A stretch of DNA of 64,000 nt from JADKIH01 sp964595205 (GTDB lineage: Bacteria; Bacteroidota; Bacteroidia; AKYH767-A; 2013-40CM-41-45). The stretch is taken from the NCBI GenBank assembly GCA_964595205.1, contig CAZQOQ010000035.1:62001-126000 (forward strand), given 5' to 3'. This document shows, one piece after another, positions 1 to 8,503 of the stretch. Each line of letters opens with the position of its first letter. Positions within the stretch are counted from its first letter, which is position 1. The position numbers and the translations under genes are program-made. The notes under the pieces were generated by a model. The model worked only from the letters and a program-made list of their open reading frames with translations, ran no database searches and was not told the origin of the DNA.

Positions 1-771
1 GAAGCTCCATCGTCGGTACTGACAACGGATTTGAGACGAAAGATGGGTGACTGCGCGGTGACGGTGGCCAAAGCATGTAACTACCACGGCGCCGGAACTG
101 TCGAATTCCTGCTCGACGAAAATCTCAATTTCTATTTTTTAGAGATGAATACGCGCCTCCAGGTGGAACATCCCGTAACCGAATTTATCACCGGCCTGGA
201 CCTGGTGAAAGAACAGATTCGCATTGCAAGGGGAGAGAAACTTTCCTTTACCCAGAAAGATCTTCAGATCGACGGTCATGCCATCGAGATTCGCGTGTAT
301 GCTGAGGATCCTGAAAATAATTTCCTTCCGGACATTGGAAGACTCACCGCATATAAAATTCCTCAGGGACCTGGCGTGCGTGTGGACGATGCCTATGAAG
401 AAGGCATGGACATTCCGATTTATTACGATCCGATGATTTCGAAGTTAATAACCTATGGCAAGGACCGGCCGGAAGCTATCGAACGGATGAAGCGGGCCAT
501 CGACGATTACACGATCAGCGGTGTCGCTACCACGCTTGGATTTTGCAGATTTGTTATGGAACACCCTGCATTCGTAAGCGGGAATTTCGACACTCATTTT
601 GTTAAAAATTTTTTTGAGGCCGGAAAACCGGAAGTTTTTTCTGAAGATGAAATGAAAATTGCCGCACTTCTTGCAGTTAAGTCGTTCAGGGAAAAATCTC
701 ATGAACTTGCTTTCAATAAAACCATACAAAAAGGAGTTTCTCCCTGGAAGAAGAATCGCCTGCTGGACTGA
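1..771 (+). CDS. accC: Biotin carboxylase subunit of an acyl-CoA carboxylase, C-terminal part (5' end outside window)
   Basis: The reading frame is open from base 1, so only the last 256 residues are present. Biotin carboxylase uses ATP and bicarbonate to carboxylate biotin on a carrier protein, the first step of acetyl- or propionyl-CoA carboxylation in the cytoplasm. The fragment opens with EAPSSVLT, then has the ATP-grasp signature NTRLQVEHPVTE (fragment residues 50-61), which holds metal-binding and catalytic Asn, Arg and Glu residues. The C-terminal lobe with YYDPMISKL follows. The frame stops without a biotinyl (MKM) domain, so this is a free-standing subunit, not a fused alpha chain. 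Whether the substrate is acetyl- or propionyl-CoA cannot be told, because the partner carboxyltransferase is not in view. Confidence 0.93.
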   Translation, partial: EAPSSVLTTDLRRKMGDCAVTVAKACNYHGAGTVEFLLDENLNFYFLEMNTRLQVEHPVTEFITGLDLVKEQIRIARGEKLSFTQKDLQIDGHAIEIRVYAEDPENNFLPDIGRLTAYKIPQGPGVRVDDAYEEGMDIPIYYDPMISKLITYGKDRPEAIERMKRAIDDYTISGVATTLGFCRFVMEHPAFVSGNFDTHFVKNFFEAGKPEVFSEDEMKIAALLAVKSFREKSHELAFNKTIQKGVSPWKKNRLLD

Positions 772-873
772 CCATTAAATATTTCGAAATTCTGAAAATG
801 ATTTTTTTAGTATTTAGATTCACTTAAACGGATCAGAACAAAACATTAAGTAACAACGTACATCCATAGTATA

Positions 874-1479
874 ATGTCAGTCAAACCTCTGTATTCCTTC
901 ATTCTTTCAATGTTCTTTTATGTTTCCTGTTTTGCACAGGAACCCGTGAAGGTTGAAGGCGGTTACAGGCTTCCGTATATCATTGAAGGTTGGGATACAA
1001 TTCCGGTAGTTAATTTGAGTATCGTAAATATTACTGATACCGCTAACCCGGAATATCTTAAAAATCTCCAGGCTTATTACAGGCTCAGGTTTAATGTCAT
1101 CAAAGTATATCCTTATGCGCGTCTCGCAGCTGTTAAATTAAACGAGATGAATCGCATGATGGAAAAGATGAGCAGCAAGCGCGAAAAGAAACGGTACCGG
1201 AAGGATGTGGAAGACCAGGTCAGGAAGGATTTCGAAGAGCAAATTAAAAAGTTAAGCATTAACCAGGGCAACGTATTTATTAAATTACTCGACCGCGAGA
1301 CCGGTCATACTTCCTATGAACTCATCAAAGATTTAAAGGGCTCGCTAAATGCATTTTTCGCTCAGGGGGTTGCCAAAATGTTTGGGCATGATCTCAAAGA
1401 TGAATATGACCCGGAAGGGGAGGACAAGGGAATAGAAAATATTGTAAGGCAGATTGAGCGGGGGGAGATTACGTTTTGA
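874..1479 (+). CDS. DUF4294 family protein, exported, function unknown
   Basis: 201 residues. The N-terminus is a signal peptide (hydrophobic stretch ending CFAQ at about residue 22), so the protein is probably periplasmic. The body matches the Bacteroidota family DUF4294: YYRLRFNVIKVYPYA, a Lys/Glu-rich helix (about 95-125), then GNVFIKLLDRETG and YDPEGED near the end. No catalytic function is known for this family and I infer none. The stop codon TGA lies inside the first unit of an 8-bp repeat array that fills the gap to the convergent phosphatase gene. Confidence 0.85.
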   Translation: MSVKPLYSFILSMFFYVSCFAQEPVKVEGGYRLPYIIEGWDTIPVVNLSIVNITDTANPEYLKNLQAYYRLRFNVIKVYPYARLAAVKLNEMNRMMEKMSSKREKKRYRKDVEDQVRKDFEEQIKKLSINQGNVFIKLLDRETGHTSYELIKDLKGSLNAFFAQGVAKMFGHDLKDEYDPEGEDKGIENIVRQIERGEITF

Positions 1480-1505
1480 TGTTTTGATGTTTTGATGTTT
1501 TGATG
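1474..1505. repeat. Array of four perfect TTTTGATG units
   Basis: Four exact 8-bp copies (1474, 1482, 1490, 1498) follow directly from the DUF4294 gene, whose TGA stop (1477-1479) is part of unit 1. Downstream, TTTGTTGTTTGATTT (1506-1520) can pair imperfectly with the A-rich stretch that follows, giving a hairpin between two convergent genes. It is one of about a dozen such arrays in the window. Confidence 0.85.
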
Positions 1506-1578
1506 TTTGTTGTTTGATTTCAAATAAACTACAAATACAAATAAATCTTTGCGGGCTTTGCGCCTCTGTGCGAAAAAA

Positions 1579-2373
1579 TCATTTAAATTTTTCAATAACC
1601 ACCTCCAGAAACTCATTTGCAATTTTATTATTCGTTGCTACAATCTCCGTTCCGAATACAAAATTATTTCCGCCGGTAAAATCGGTCACTACTCCTCCGG
1701 CTTCTTTCACGATCAAAGCGCCTCCTGCAACATCCCAGGAATTCAAACCATATTCATAAAAACCGTCGAATCGGCCGCACGCCACGTAGGCAAGATCCGC
1801 CGCCGCAGAACCAAGTCTCCGGAGGCCGTGAGTGTTATGCATGCAGTAATCGAAGATCTCCATATAGGGTTTCATGCGCTCATAATTATGATATGGAAAG
1901 CCCGTGGCCATGAGAGATTCTGAAAGCGCCGGCGTTTCGGAAACACGGATCCTTTCTCCATTCATATACGCACCGCCATCCTTCCAGCCGTAGAAACATT
2001 CGTCGAAATTCAGCTCGTGAACGATTCCCAGGACAAGTTCATTGTCTTTCATCAAAGCGATGCTTATGCAGAAACACGGCATGCCGTGAATGAAATTAGT
2101 CGTTCCATCGAGCGGATCGATGATCCAGTTGTAATTGGCGCCTACTATCTCGGATGTTTTTTCTTCCGTAATAAATCCAGCCGCAGGAAAAATAATCTTC
2201 AGTTCTTCAACGAGCATCTTCTCGGCTTTTTTGTCGACGTAAGAAACAAGGTCGTTGTGCCCCTTCTTTTCGACCGAGGACGGCTTGAAATTTTTTCTCT
2301 CTTCCAGAATGAATGTCCTTACCCTTCCTGTAAGATTGATAACATGATTGCAGATCCGCTCATACTCATTCAT
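1579..2373 (-). CDS. Inositol monophosphatase family protein (SuhB-like)
   Basis: 264 residues, normal length for the family. These Mg-dependent enzymes hydrolyse myo-inositol phosphates or related sugar and nucleotide phosphates in the cytoplasm. Visible metal-site motifs are Glu70-Glu71 (ITEEKT), DPLDGTTNF (86-94) and WDVAGG (213-218). The true substrate in Bacteroidota is not certain. Alternatives are a CysQ-type 3'-phosphoadenosine phosphatase or a SuhB-like factor, but the order and length fit IMPase best. The start overlaps the end of lgt by 8 bp, so the two genes are translationally coupled and co-transcribed. Confidence 0.9.
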   Translation of the reverse strand: MNEYERICNHVINLTGRVRTFILEERKNFKPSSVEKKGHNDLVSYVDKKAEKMLVEELKIIFPAAGFITEEKTSEIVGANYNWIIDPLDGTTNFIHGMPCFCISIALMKDNELVLGIVHELNFDECFYGWKDGGAYMNGERIRVSETPALSESLMATGFPYHNYERMKPYMEIFDYCMHNTHGLRRLGSAAADLAYVACGRFDGFYEYGLNSWDVAGGALIVKEAGGVVTDFTGGNNFVFGTEIVATNNKIANEFLEVVIEKFK

Positions 2374-3523
2374 TCTTCCTTGCTTTCTTTTTGAAATAAA
2401 ATAAACCAGCCAGTGACGTTAGGACTAACAGCAGCGATATCAATTGCGCCTGTGAAAAATCGATGCCCGCAAAATGATATTTCGAGTTGATGCGTATGCT
2501 CTCGATTAAAAATCTCTCAATTCCATTGAAGAGAAGATACCATGAAAACAAAATGCCGGGGACGATTATCTTCTTTCTCATTCTCCACAAGACAAAAAAC
2601 AACAGGATGCAGGTAATGCTTTCATAGAGTGGAGTGGGGAACACACCCTGTTCGAGCTGGTAACAATGATGACCCAGGCATCCGTCGATCGGAATACCTT
2701 CATTTACGACATTGTGCGGGTAGGTATAACTCCACACCCAGTCCGGCAGGAAATTTAACAGCGAAGGTTTTGGGGATTCATTCACTATTCCCCAGTCGCC
2801 ATCGCCCGCAAGCTGACATCCCAGCCGGCCGACACCGTAAGCAAGCATTAATCCCGGTGCTGCCGCATCACAGAGTACCAGCGGAGGAATGTTGTTTTTT
2901 CTGCCGTACCATAAAACTGCAATGGCGCCAACGATTAAACCTCCATACATCGTAAGCCCGCTTCCGCTAAAGAACATTCCGGCCGGATCGGCTATAAAAT
3001 CATTCCAGTATTCCAGCAGGTGAAAGATTTTTGCTCCAAGCAAACCACCGAGAGCTGCTGCCATCGTGATTTCGGAAATCATCTCATAGGGATGAACTGT
3101 TTCATCCTTTAACTTTGGCTCGGGCAGCTTCTCCTTTTTTTTCTCCCTGTATTTTAACCAAACGAAAAAAGCGCCGGTGAGAATTCCTGCCGGCCAGTTT
3201 CCTCTTAACGATAAAATCATCTTCTGAGGATCTTCGAAGAATTCGGTGCTGTTGAGTATGGCGAAGACAATCTTGAAGCCGAGAAGGAAACCAAAAATAC
3301 CGTTCCAGAACAATTCGCCGGCACTTGCGCCGGCACCGACCATGACTCTCCTGATGACTGGCTTCAGCAGTCCCTGCTGTTCTTTCCTCTTCAGTTCAAG
3401 CATGAGCGTCCATGCGCCAAGCAGAAATGAAATAGCTACCAGGGTGCCGAACGATGGTGGAAATGAAGAGGTGAAATGTGTGCCAAAAAGATCATTAAAT
3501 AAATCAGAGATTCCCGGATACAT
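2366..3523 (-). CDS. lgt: Prolipoprotein diacylglyceryl transferase
   Basis: 385 residues with about seven membrane helices. Lgt moves diacylglycerol from phosphatidylglycerol to the lipobox cysteine of prolipoproteins in the inner membrane. The family signature is seen as GRLGCQLAGDGDWG (222-235) and GLTMYGGL (179-186). In E. coli Lgt the second motif is HGGL with a functionally important His; here Tyr183 is at that place. The protein is longer than the E. coli enzyme (about 290), mainly through a charged loop around residues 110-135. It feeds the lipoproteins encoded elsewhere in the window. The end overlaps the IMPase gene by 8 bp. Confidence 0.93.
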   Translation of the reverse strand: MYPGISDLFNDLFGTHFTSSFPPSFGTLVAISFLLGAWTLMLELKRKEQQGLLKPVIRRVMVGAGASAGELFWNGIFGFLLGFKIVFAILNSTEFFEDPQKMILSLRGNWPAGILTGAFFVWLKYREKKKEKLPEPKLKDETVHPYEMISEITMAAALGGLLGAKIFHLLEYWNDFIADPAGMFFSGSGLTMYGGLIVGAIAVLWYGRKNNIPPLVLCDAAAPGLMLAYGVGRLGCQLAGDGDWGIVNESPKPSLLNFLPDWVWSYTYPHNVVNEGIPIDGCLGHHCYQLEQGVFPTPLYESITCILLFFVLWRMRKKIIVPGILFSWYLLFNGIERFLIESIRINSKYHFAGIDFSQAQLISLLLVLTSLAGLFYFKKKARKNE

Positions 3524-3620
3524 AATAATTTTTTACGGCTGCAAATATGGGAAAAAAGAACAGGGAATAACCATTCACTCCATTTTATTCTTGCTTTAAA
3601 ATGCGCAGAAAAAGTCTCCG

Positions 3621-4919
3621 TCAAAAAGCCGGTATCAGATCTTTCGTTTCGCCGATCAGAACTCTCAGCGGAATATTGACCAGTGATGCATCATATGCCC
3701 TGGTAACTTTTATATAATTTTCAGTAAAGCCATGCATTATCCCATCGTGCGACTCATGTTCATAGATGACAGTAAATTCTTTACCGGCATTTTCCCTGTA
3801 GAATTTCTGCAGTTTTTTCTCAGAAAGTATTCTGAGCATTTTGTTTCTTCTCTTTCTCTCTGAAAAATCAACAACACCATCGAGTTTAATAGCTTCCGTA
3901 TTCTCTCTTTCTGAATAAGTAAAGACATGTAAATAGGAAACATCAAGATCATTTAGAAAACGATACGTCTCCAGGAAATCTTCTTCAGTTTCGCCCGGGA
4001 AACCAACGATCACATCAACTCCGATACATGCGTGAGGCATTTCGCTTTTTATTTTCGAGACACGATCAACATAAAGGTCGCTACGGTACCTGCGCTTCAT
4101 GAGACCGAGAATTTTGTCGCTGCCCGACTGAAGCGGAATGTGGAAATGAGGAGCGAATTTTTTCGATGTGGCTACAAAATCAATGATCTCATCGCGCAAC
4201 AGGTTTGGTTCGATCGATGAGATCCTGAATCTCTCTATCCCTTCCACCATATCGAGACGCCGGATCAGATCGAGGAATGTATATTCATGTTTTCCCGTCT
4301 TTGCATCCGTAATTCCGAAGTCGCCGATGTTGACACCGGTAAGTATGATTTCTTTCGAACCCTGTTCTGCAATCAATTGTGCCTGGCTTAACACCGCATC
4401 GATCGTCGCGCTGCGGCTGGCACCTCTGGCAAGCGGGATCGTGCAATACGTGCAAGGATAATTGCAACCATCCTGAACTTTCAGGAAAGCACGCGTTCGG
4501 TCGCCCTGAGAAAATGCAGGTGTGAAAATGTTCGAATCCCCGATTGTACAGGATCTGATCAGTGTATGCGACCGCTTCGTTAAATCACCGAGGTATTGCT
4601 GCAAATTAAATTTTTCATTTGCACCTAAAACCAGATCAACCCCTTCGATCATGGATATTTCTTCCGGTTTCAACTGGGCATAGCAGCCGATTACAGCGAT
4701 AAATGATTCGGGGTTTTTCTGCAAAGCACGCCGCACGATCGTCCGGCATTCACGGTCGGCATTCTCCGTAACCGAACACGTATTAATAACCACCACGTCT
4801 GCTCCTTCTTCGAAATCTCTTTTATCGAAACCTGCGGATTTCAGCTGCCTGCCAATGGCGGATGTCTCTGCAAAATTCAGCTTGCAGCCCAGTGTATGAA
4901 AGGAAACGGAAGGCATCAC
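3621..4919 (-). CDS. mtaB: tRNA (N6-threonylcarbamoyladenosine-37 C2) methylthiotransferase MtaB
   Basis: 432 residues. It adds a methylthio group to t6A37 of ANN-decoding tRNAs, using two 4Fe-4S clusters and S-adenosylmethionine. The N-terminal UPF0004 domain has Cys12 (TLGCKLN), Cys48 (INTCSVTE) and Cys79 (IGCYAQ). The radical SAM cluster is Cys152-x3-Cys156-x2-Cys159 (CNYPCTYC). A TRAM-like RNA-binding tail follows. The GCKLN start and CSVTE motif separate MtaB from MiaB and RimO. Its substrate base depends on the t6A pathway, of which tsaD is also in this window (48.7 kb). The next gene upstream is the EEP hydrolase, 113 bp away on the same strand. Confidence 0.92.
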   Translation of the reverse strand: MMPSVSFHTLGCKLNFAETSAIGRQLKSAGFDKRDFEEGADVVVINTCSVTENADRECRTIVRRALQKNPESFIAVIGCYAQLKPEEISMIEGVDLVLGANEKFNLQQYLGDLTKRSHTLIRSCTIGDSNIFTPAFSQGDRTRAFLKVQDGCNYPCTYCTIPLARGASRSATIDAVLSQAQLIAEQGSKEIILTGVNIGDFGITDAKTGKHEYTFLDLIRRLDMVEGIERFRISSIEPNLLRDEIIDFVATSKKFAPHFHIPLQSGSDKILGLMKRRYRSDLYVDRVSKIKSEMPHACIGVDVIVGFPGETEEDFLETYRFLNDLDVSYLHVFTYSERENTEAIKLDGVVDFSERKRRNKMLRILSEKKLQKFYRENAGKEFTVIYEHESHDGIMHGFTENYIKVTRAYDASLVNIPLRVLIGETKDLIPAF

Positions 4920-5032
4920 CCCGCGAAAATAAGAATAATAATCATGAAATCTGATCAGTAAATATCAAACTCATTTATGACTTTAACTTTAAACATTGTC
5001 CTTCAGTCAACAGACTTCGGACCTCAGACTCT

Positions 5033-6133
5033 CTACTGTATTTTAACCATGCAGGATACCGGGTAATGATCCGAGAGCTTTTCCTTAATCGTCCGGTATG
5101 CTTTCGACCGGATGCGTTTATCATGAAAAATATAATCGATGCGGAACGAGGGAAATGGTCCCGCATAGGTTTTTCCGGACCCATTGCCGCTTATCCTGAA
5201 TGAATCGTCAAGATGGTTGGATAAAACAGAATAGGTGTACGAAGAAGGGGTATCGTTGAAATCGCCGCAAACGATCAATGGATACGGACTCGCCTCGATG
5301 GAATCGTTCAGCACATCGACCTGCTCAGCTCTTTTGATAAACGCTTTACGTAAACGTCTGATGATCGTCAGACTTCCCTTTAATTCATCCTGCTCCACCT
5401 CGTCGTTATTCAGATTAGCAATGAACTTGTAATCGGACCATCCAAAATGAATGCTCTCCAGATGCGTGTTAATGACACGTATAGTGTCATTTCCAATCTT
5501 AATATCGCTGGTTATGAAAATATTTCCGCCCTTTTTTGCGAAGTGCTTCGCCTGTTTCCTGACGATCGGAAACTTACTGTAAGTTGCAATTCCCCAATGA
5601 TCGGTTTCATGCAGGTTTACCGTGTATTCAAGATGCGCAAATGCAGCCTTCAGATAATAATGCAGCGTATCCTCGTTGCTGAAAGCAGGATTCTTTTTAT
5701 CCGAGGTATAAAATTCCTGTATACAGATGATATCGGGAGATTCTTCCTTCAGGAATTTGAAAATCTTCTCTCTTGTTTCTGTATTATGAAACCAGTTGTA
5801 CAGATCGAAAAGCCTCACGTTAAAAGTCATTACCTTGAGGTAGCCTTTCTCCTTTAATGCGTCTTCATTCTCCGAATTGAAATTCACCTGCACGATGCCG
5901 AAAATCTTTCCGGTGCCCAGAATCACAAAAATGAGGGATAAGATGTACTTCCTGTTTCTTAAGATGATCCAGTAAATGAAAAAGGAAAAATTGATTACGA
6001 AGAGAATTTCGTAACCGAGTCCTAACAATGCGAGCCACCATATTTTGGCCGGACTGATCCATGATGCGAGGTAAGACAGTATGAATGCTGCTACCACGAA
6101 TATATTCAGCACCCAGACAGTCTTTTTAAACAT
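5033..6133 (-). CDS. Endonuclease/exonuclease/phosphatase (EEP) family membrane-anchored protein
   Basis: 366 residues. The first about 95 residues hold three hydrophobic helices. The rest is an EEP fold with TFNVRLFDLYNW, the metal-site Glu in CIQEFY, INTHLES, CGDFNDTPSSYTY and the terminal SDHYPV. This fold hydrolyses phosphodiesters or phosphomonoesters (DNA, RNA, phospholipid or inositol phosphate), and the substrate cannot be told from sequence. Orientation of the catalytic domain, periplasmic or cytoplasmic, is also open. The start codon is followed upstream almost at once by an 8-bp repeat array, an unusual place for it. Confidence 0.87.
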   Translation of the reverse strand: MFKKTVWVLNIFVVAAFILSYLASWISPAKIWWLALLGLGYEILFVINFSFFIYWIILRNRKYILSLIFVILGTGKIFGIVQVNFNSENEDALKEKGYLKVMTFNVRLFDLYNWFHNTETREKIFKFLKEESPDIICIQEFYTSDKKNPAFSNEDTLHYYLKAAFAHLEYTVNLHETDHWGIATYSKFPIVRKQAKHFAKKGGNIFITSDIKIGNDTIRVINTHLESIHFGWSDYKFIANLNNDEVEQDELKGSLTIIRRLRKAFIKRAEQVDVLNDSIEASPYPLIVCGDFNDTPSSYTYSVLSNHLDDSFRISGNGSGKTYAGPFPSFRIDYIFHDKRIRSKAYRTIKEKLSDHYPVSCMVKIQ

Positions 6134-6138
6134 CGAAA

Positions 6139-6350
6139 TTGATTCGTTGATTCGTTGATTCGTTAATTCGTTGATTAAAAGCGTGCTGCTAATACAAAAA
6201 TATAGATATCAGGTTTTTAGTAGGAAGTTATCCAGAACTTTCCCTTTATCAGCAATTAAACAGTTTGCAATTAACTAATCAACTAATTAACTAATTAACT
6301 AATTAACTAATTAACGAATCAACGAATTAACTAATTAACGAATTAATAAA
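6139..6350. repeat. Paired inverted arrays: TTGATTCG (6139-6176) and TTAACTAA (6271-6350)
   Basis: Between two divergent genes lie about 4.7 units of TTGATTCG and, 94 bp on, ten units of consensus TTAAC(T/G)AA. The second array includes TCAACGAA and TTAACGAA units, which are the reverse complement of the words in the first. The two can therefore form a long imperfect stem around a loop of about 90 bp. Unlike most arrays of this kind in the window, it lies at gene starts and not gene ends. Confidence 0.85.
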
Positions 6351-6383
6351 CCATCTGCCAAAATCTTTTTAATTTCGGCGGCA

Positions 6384-7052
6384 ATGTCAACTGCCTATTT
6401 TCAACAGATCATTTTCCTGGTGGAAAAAGAAATCCGGCTTGAATGGAGGCAAAAATATGCATTCACCGGCTTGCTATTGTACGTTGGCGCAACTGTTTTT
6501 ATCTGTTACCTGTCGTTTCGCGAAATAGTCGACATTCCGGTCTGGAATGCACTATTCTGGATCATCCAACTCTTTGCCGGGGTGAATGCCATTGCTAAAA
6601 GTTTTATACAGGAATCCAGAGGCAGGATCCTTTATTATTATACCCTTGCCGATCCCCGGGCTGTAATCCTCTCAAAGATCATCTACAATTTTTTACTGAT
6701 GATGTTTCTTTCCGGGTTCAACCTCCTGTTCTATTCTATCCTGATTGGAAACCCGGTTAGCGACCTGGGTTTGTTTATCTTCATTATGATTCTTGGAAGT
6801 CTTGGATTGTCATCTGTACTTACGATGATATCTGCCATTTCATCCAGGGCCGGGCAAAGTGCCGCCCTTATGCCAATACTGAGTTTCCCGGTTCTGCTGC
6901 CTTTGCTAATGACAACGATACGCCTATCCAAGAATACGATCGATGGTCTGGCCTGGACTGTCAGTCAGCCGCTTGTCATAATCCTGGTTGCGCTTAACAT
7001 GATGATTATATCGATGAGTTTTCTGTTGTTTCCTTATCTTTGGAAAGAATGA
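6384..7052 (+). CDS. ccmB: Haem exporter protein CcmB
   Basis: 222 residues, six predicted membrane helices, family-typical length. CcmB is the permease of the CcmAB ABC complex that releases haem from CcmC-CcmE during cytochrome c maturation. The N-terminus (FLVEKEIRLEWRQKYAF) and the helix after it match the family, as does AKSFIQESRGRILYYY. It starts the ccm block. The ATPase gene ccmA is not adjacent and must lie outside this window if the pathway works. Spacing to ccmC is 39 bp, consistent with one transcript. Confidence 0.9.
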   Translation: MSTAYFQQIIFLVEKEIRLEWRQKYAFTGLLLYVGATVFICYLSFREIVDIPVWNALFWIIQLFAGVNAIAKSFIQESRGRILYYYTLADPRAVILSKIIYNFLLMMFLSGFNLLFYSILIGNPVSDLGLFIFIMILGSLGLSSVLTMISAISSRAGQSAALMPILSFPVLLPLLMTTIRLSKNTIDGLAWTVSQPLVIILVALNMMIISMSFLLFPYLWKE

Positions 7053-7091
7053 AATCCGATTGACAGTTGAAGAAATCTTTAAAAAAATTGT

Positions 7092-7772
7092 ATGACTAAC
7101 AACAGTGAAAAATCATTTAAGCTGCAATGGTGGAAATGGCTTTGCATACTGTTACTTTTTTATACGGTTGTTGGAGGATTTTTAGTAACGGTGCCTCGTC
7201 TTGCCATACTTCATGAAAGCATTCGCAATCTGTTCTTTCATGTGACGATCTGGTTTGCAATGATCATCATGATGTCTTCCTCATTGATTTATGGAATCAG
7301 ATATCTCTCCACGAATAACCTGGACTTCGATATAAAGGCAGAAGAGAGTGCCATCTCCGGTATATTCCTTGGATTGATCGGGCTGATTACCGGAAGCATT
7401 TGGGCGAAATTCACCTGGGGCGCCTGGTGGGTCAATGATGCAAAGCTGAATGGAGCCGCGGCAGCGATGCTTGTGTATTTTGCATACATTGTTTTGAGAG
7501 GTTCTGTGGATGATGAGTATAAACGGGCCCGGCTTTCTTCTGTCTATGGCATTTTTGCCTTTACGATGATGATCGTTTTTATTATGATATTACCAAGGCT
7601 TACGGATTCCCTCCATCCGGGTAATGGTGGAAATCCGGGATTCAAAGCTTACGATCTGGACAATAATATGAGGAAGATTTTTTATCCCGCAGTCGTTGCC
7701 TGGTCGCTGCTCGCAACCTGGTTCACCGAAATACGTGTAAGAATTAAAAGACTTTCAAAAGAAGAATCCTAA
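7092..7772 (+). CDS. ccmC: Cytochrome c biogenesis protein CcmC (haem handling)
   Basis: 226 residues, six helices. CcmC presents haem to CcmE at the outer face of the inner membrane. The tryptophan-rich WWD signature is WGAWWVND at 109-116. The two conserved axial His residues are seen as His50 (NLFFHVTIW) and His175 (DSLHPGN). It lies between ccmB and the small ccmD-like gene, the standard order. Confidence 0.92.
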   Translation: MTNNSEKSFKLQWWKWLCILLLFYTVVGGFLVTVPRLAILHESIRNLFFHVTIWFAMIIMMSSSLIYGIRYLSTNNLDFDIKAEESAISGIFLGLIGLITGSIWAKFTWGAWWVNDAKLNGAAAAMLVYFAYIVLRGSVDDEYKRARLSSVYGIFAFTMMIVFIMILPRLTDSLHPGNGGNPGFKAYDLDNNMRKIFYPAVVAWSLLATWFTEIRVRIKRLSKEES

Positions 7773-7783
7773 ATAAACTAAAA

Positions 7784-8017
7784 ATGAGCCGGTCAAATTT
7801 TCGCTTTGTTACACTCTTATTAATCCTGTTAATTTCCAAACCATTTTACATATTTGCTCAGGACAATAGTGTTGAAATGGCCGACGTCATGCGTGATAAC
7901 GGGAAGATTTATGTAGTTGTCGCTGTCGTATCCGTGATTTTACTCGGTTTTTTAATCGCTCTGATCAGCATTGATAAAAAGGTCAAAAAACTGGAAAGAA
8001 ACAGGCGTAAAGATTAA
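7784..8017 (+). CDS. CcmD-like small membrane protein
   Basis: 77 residues. There is an N-terminal hydrophobic segment ending in FAQ (signal or first helix), then one clear membrane helix (about 43-61) and a basic tail (KKVKKLERNRRKD). Size, single helix, charged tail and the place between ccmC and ccmE fit CcmD, which holds CcmC and CcmE in the complex. Sequence identity to proteobacterial CcmD is too low to assert from motif alone, so the call rests mainly on context. Confidence 0.7.
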   Translation: MSRSNFRFVTLLLILLISKPFYIFAQDNSVEMADVMRDNGKIYVVVAVVSVILLGFLIALISIDKKVKKLERNRRKD

Positions 8018-8048
8018 ACCATTGATTCCTCAATTGGTGTTTTAATAG

Positions 8049-8056
8049 TAAATTTG
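8049..8056 (+). promoter_or_regulatory. TAnnTTTG element (TAAATTTG) before ccmE
   Basis: A perfect match to the Bacteroidota -7 consensus TAnnTTTG lies 19 bp before the ccmE start. No TTG at the usual 17-20 bp distance is seen (nearest at 8022 and 8034), so this is a weak internal promoter candidate that could express ccmE-ccmF apart from ccmBCD. Confidence 0.35.
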
Positions 8057-8075
8057 CAGCTGGTAAAAGTGTTAC

Positions 8076-8480
8076 ATGAAAAAGTCCCATATCATTGCCA
8101 TTATACTGATCGCTGCAGCAATTGGAGCAATTTTAAGTACGCTTGCTGATTCGAGCACGTATGCATCATTCCGGATAGCAGAGGAACATCCATCCAAAAC
8201 CTATCATGTGGTGGGTAAGTTGAATAAAGCGAAACCACAGGAATACGATCCACAAAAGGATGCAGATGTGTTTACGTTCTTTCTAATCGACAATGAAGGA
8301 AAGGAAAACAAGGTTGTTCTGAACAAGGCCCGTCCGCAGGACTTTGAAAAATCGGAACAGATAGTTGTCATTGGCAAGATGCAGGAAAATAATTTCGTTG
8401 CTTCCGATGTTTTAATGAAATGCCCTTCCAAGTATAACAATCCAAAGGACGACATGAAGACTGTCAGTTCGAATAACTGA
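8076..8480 (+). CDS. ccmE: Cytochrome c maturation protein CcmE, Cys-type (CxxxY) variant
   Basis: 134 residues: one N-terminal anchor (5-24) and an OB-fold domain in the periplasm. CcmE carries haem from CcmC to CcmF. Classical CcmE binds haem through His in an HxxxY motif. Here the place is taken by Cys116 in CPSKY (116-120), so the motif is CxxxY. This Cys variant is known from Desulfovibrio and archaea, where it goes with loss of CcmG and CcmH (System I*). No ccmG, ccmH or ccmI is found next to it here either. It is followed after 23 bp by ccmF. Confidence 0.92.
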   Translation: MKKSHIIAIILIAAAIGAILSTLADSSTYASFRIAEEHPSKTYHVVGKLNKAKPQEYDPQKDADVFTFFLIDNEGKENKVVLNKARPQDFEKSEQIVVIGKMQENNFVASDVLMKCPSKYNNPKDDMKTVSSNN

Positions 8481-8503
8481 CAATTTTTGCTAAGCCACCT
8501 CTG

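Noticed and set aside
4528..4550. tRNA T-loop-like GTTCGAATCCC
   Set aside because: It lies inside mtaB coding sequence and there is no acceptor, D or anticodon stem around it.
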